NCBI GenBank assembly: GCA_017591395.1
Contig: WEDG01001500.1
Location: forward strand, 1 to 64,000
Source: Schistocephalus solidus
Taxonomy: Eukaryota; Platyhelminthes; Cestoda; Diphyllobothriidea; Diphyllobothriidae
Direction of reading: 5' to 3'
DNA: 64,000 nucleotides
Positions 61,201 to 64,000 of this stretch are shown in pieces. The position numbers were made by a program, and so were the translations under genes. How positions within the stretch are numbered: position 1 is the first letter of the stretch; each line of letters opens with the position of its first letter. The notes under the pieces were generated by a model. That model was given only the letters and a program-made list of their open reading frames with translations. It had not been told where the DNA came from and did no database searches.

Positions 61201-61600
61201 AACTCTTGAATGCACGTCTTTACGGTTGCCCTCAAAATCGATAGTGCATTGGCAAATCGTAATCGCGATCAAAGTTTACAATGACACCATCGTCCAGCCA
61301 GATTTTCAACTATTTACGCATATCAATATTTCTTGACGGTGGACAAAAGTGCATGCGTTCGCATTTCTGCTTACTTACTCAGAGGAATAATTTAATTTTT
61401 TACATAACGTCAGTCTTATGATAATCAATTTGCACGATAGCGCATGCAAAAATACCTCTGTTACGTAGAACCTGTCATTCCACTTGCATCACTCTATAGT
61501 TAACCCTTGTATTTTGTTGTTTTTGGGGAATGAGATTGTTCCGCCTGTTCATGCACTCTCTGTCAGATAACGTTGTAAGGATTTGAATGGCTGTATGCTT
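55203..61600. other. AT-rich sequence, no gene seen
   Basis: Frames of up to 111 codons (58590-58925, plus) have no motif and are overlapped by frames on the other strand. On the minus strand near 57325-57285 a CTGATGATG followed by CTCAAGGAG and CGATAACGTT recalls the hammerhead layout, but the GAAA box is interrupted and helix I cannot be formed. Confidence 0.5.
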
Positions 61601-61779
61601 CGCAGTTGAACGTAACGCGACTCACCTTAGAGCAGTTCATTTTTTATTATCTGCTAAGATTTAACATCGACATAATGCATTTTTGTTGTATTTCCTGTTT
61701 GATTACTGTAGTGCGGTTATTTGAAGGCAATGTATCAGCGTTCAAAGAGAATCAGCTCAGTGAAGTGCATTTTTGTGAT

Positions 61780-61996
61780 AACATTCTTTAAAGTGAGTGT
61801 GCCCGATAAGACTCCGGAAGGATGCGCGTTGTCAGACCCGCTCAGTCAACTGCCACGTCAACCTCTAACCTATCTACAACCTAAAAATCGACTCACACAA
61901 AATGTCCTAGTTTTGAGATTGTTTGTGTTGGTCATTTTCAGACCTGAAGGGAGCGGGAAGTGGAATAATTTAACTGAGAACAATAGTGTGGCATAA
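61780..61996 (+). other. Short GC-richer open stretch, possible exon, unassigned
   Basis: Plus strand, with SVPDKTPEGCALSDPLSQLP and further proline/leucine-rich sequence, then a stop at 61994-61996. Composition differs from the AT-rich flanks. No convincing splice pair or domain. Confidence 0.15.
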
Positions 61997-61999
61997 GGC

Positions 62000-64000
62000 A
62001 CGCACAATATAGTAACTAAAGGAATATTCATTCATTAATTAACTTTCTGCATGATGGTATTGATGCACTCAGACAGTAAGTTGAAGAGGTGAGTAATTCA
62101 ATAAAACCGCTATTTTTGTGAATTACTGGCTAATTTCTTTGTGTAAATATAAATCTTAAATTTTTTATTTTAACTTTTATGTGCATTGCAATAATTATCA
62201 ATTTCTTTCTCCTTTTGGTTTTCATCATCGCTATTTGAGGCCGTTGGGAACAAGTGGTATCCCTGGCAAGAACGCATTATGTGACTCAACTCAAAAAAGG
62301 ATGGACAGGTCAGTATTTAAAACGCGACTGTGCTACTTGCCAACATAACCCCGACTGCATCTATTGTGCTCATTAGGGTACACATTCATTGCTGCACACT
62401 TATCGGGGCAACAAATTATTGTGCGACTGTATTAACCCAGCAAAGAATTATAATCGTAAAAAAATCAAGCGATTGGTTAAGGCTTCGGTTTATACTCTCC
62501 TTTTTTAATTTAGCTCCATATAAAAAATCTTTTCCATCGGTCCCGTAATTCTCGCTAATCTATCCTTTGTTCCCTGAGTTTGGTTGCATATTGCTTTCTC
62601 GGCGATCTTCTTATTGGTGCCATCTGTTTCTACTAACCATGCAACTAATTGCCCCCAATGAACCAAAGCACAATTATTTTTTGCAGAGAAAAGATCAACA
62701 GATTCAGAGTAAAATACAAGCAAACACGACATTAAGAGCTGCACTGTTATTTAACTATAAACTCTTGGCGGTTTGCCTTTTTTGTTTTTGGTTATCGTAG
62801 ATTTTGACAGAATATCTGTATGTCATCAGAATATTCGATGATAAAGCTTGCTCAAAATATGGAGGTTGGTTAAATTTTAAAACAATATTTTCAGTTCCTG
62901 GTAACTGAAAGCCAATTTTTATTGGCAGTGACAAATAAACCACATTTGGTGCATTAATAACACAACTAAAAGTTCATCATTGCGTTTAATCATCACATTG
63001 TGCTTAACGAAACATGTGGAGTACCATAAAAAACAAAACTCAGAATATGTTGAAGTTGATGCGATTTTCTAACTTTCATTGATATCTTTGATATTTATCG
63101 ATGGTGTATCCAAAATCGAAACACAAATTCCTTTTCAACCATAAAAGTGAGAATTATGATTATGACAGACAATGCACGCAATCAGTAGCCAATTGCATGC
63201 ATTTCCAACATTTCATTTTTAACAAATGGCTAATATAACAATGCTAAGCTATTGACAAGATAGATATTTGTTTGTAAAAAGCACAAGCACCCTGATTTAA
63301 AAATCTCTCGCTCCATTCCATCAGCATTTTATAAACATTTTGATAGTTTCAGGCATTCTGTTGGCCGCTACATAATGTGTCTCTTATGGAAATGACCTCT
63401 TATTAATATATGGTTGAAATACGCAAGTAATCTAGGCTTGGAAATCTGCAAATGCCCACTCAACAACTTTTGGTCATTCTCTTTAACGCTATGAGCCAAT
63501 TTTCTGCGCCTACAAAAAACTTATCCATCGGATAAATGTCTATTAAATGCGTTGAGATTGAATCAATGTACATGCAAGGAAAATTATTTTAAGTTAAAAT
63601 GTGGAAACAGCAGACTGCTTAACAGCTTTCTCAAAAAACTGTCATTATAGTTCTTTATTTTGATGAAGAAGGTATTTAATTTACTTATATTCCTAGTATT
63701 AAACCTGGCAAGGTGTTTACTTCTGTTTCTTCGATTTGTAAAGTAACTCTTGTTTAGTCAACATACTATCATAAAATCGTATCTTTTAACGGCACTATTA
63801 GTAAAATCAGGAAATTTGACAAAATAACAATTGATAATGTGTGCCTGTTATAGACTCACCAAGAATCTTTACATTTCAGCCTCCTCATGATCATTTCTGG
63901 TCTATTAAGCATGTTATTTGATGCTTTGTTCAGTTGAGTGAGGTAGATGCCGTGAAAGTCTTTTCTCACTATATTCCAGTGCAAGGCACCATACCTGCGC
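62000..64000. other. AT-rich sequence to the window end, no gene seen
   Basis: Overlapping frames of 62-79 codons on both strands without motif. Nothing supported. Confidence 0.55.

Overview
This is an AT-rich eukaryotic nuclear window that is mostly non-coding. No operons, ribosome binding sites or long intact ORFs are visible. The longest open frames (142, 134 and 127 codons) are transposon antisense, possible exons or chance. The repeat content suggests a flatworm (Platyhelminthes, fluke or tapeworm): decayed CR1/Jockey-type LINEs, several Penelope-like element (PLE) tails with GIY-YIG endonuclease sequence, tRNA-headed SINEs, and hammerhead-ribozyme-like folds of the kind reported in PLEs. 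Species is not determinable by eye.

Layout. About 1-21.7 kb is AT-rich sequence with an (AT)n microsatellite, small GC-richer islands of unknown nature, and two diverged copies of an unclassified ~0.5 kb repeat (R1, 13.1 and 16.1 kb). 21.7-25.2 kb is repeat-dense: the 5' part of a minus-strand LINE (ORF1 plus endonuclease, no RT), a composite tRNA-like SINE, repeat R2, and a hammerhead-like motif. 28.2-30.7 kb holds a second decayed minus-strand LINE running endonuclease to RT. 33.6-34.8 kb and 39.2-40.1 kb each hold two PLE 3' ends facing apart (inverted pairs). 41.4-43.4 kb holds another PLE tail, two GUC/GUU-type hammerhead-like motifs, and an inverted pair of SINE fragments carrying a different hammerhead-like fold.

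The only plausible host gene is on the minus strand. Three exon-like blocks between 38.42 and 36.90 kb have acceptor and donor sites whose phases join without a frame break. An upstream block lies at 44.01-43.85 kb. The predicted protein weakly recalls the extracellular REJ/stalk region of polycystin-1-like proteins; this is inference only.

47.8-55.2 kb is dominated by an inverted repeat with arms of about 2.48 kb around a 2.45 kb spacer. The arms are still nearly collinear base for base and contain R1 copies. 55.2-64 kb shows nothing I can identify.
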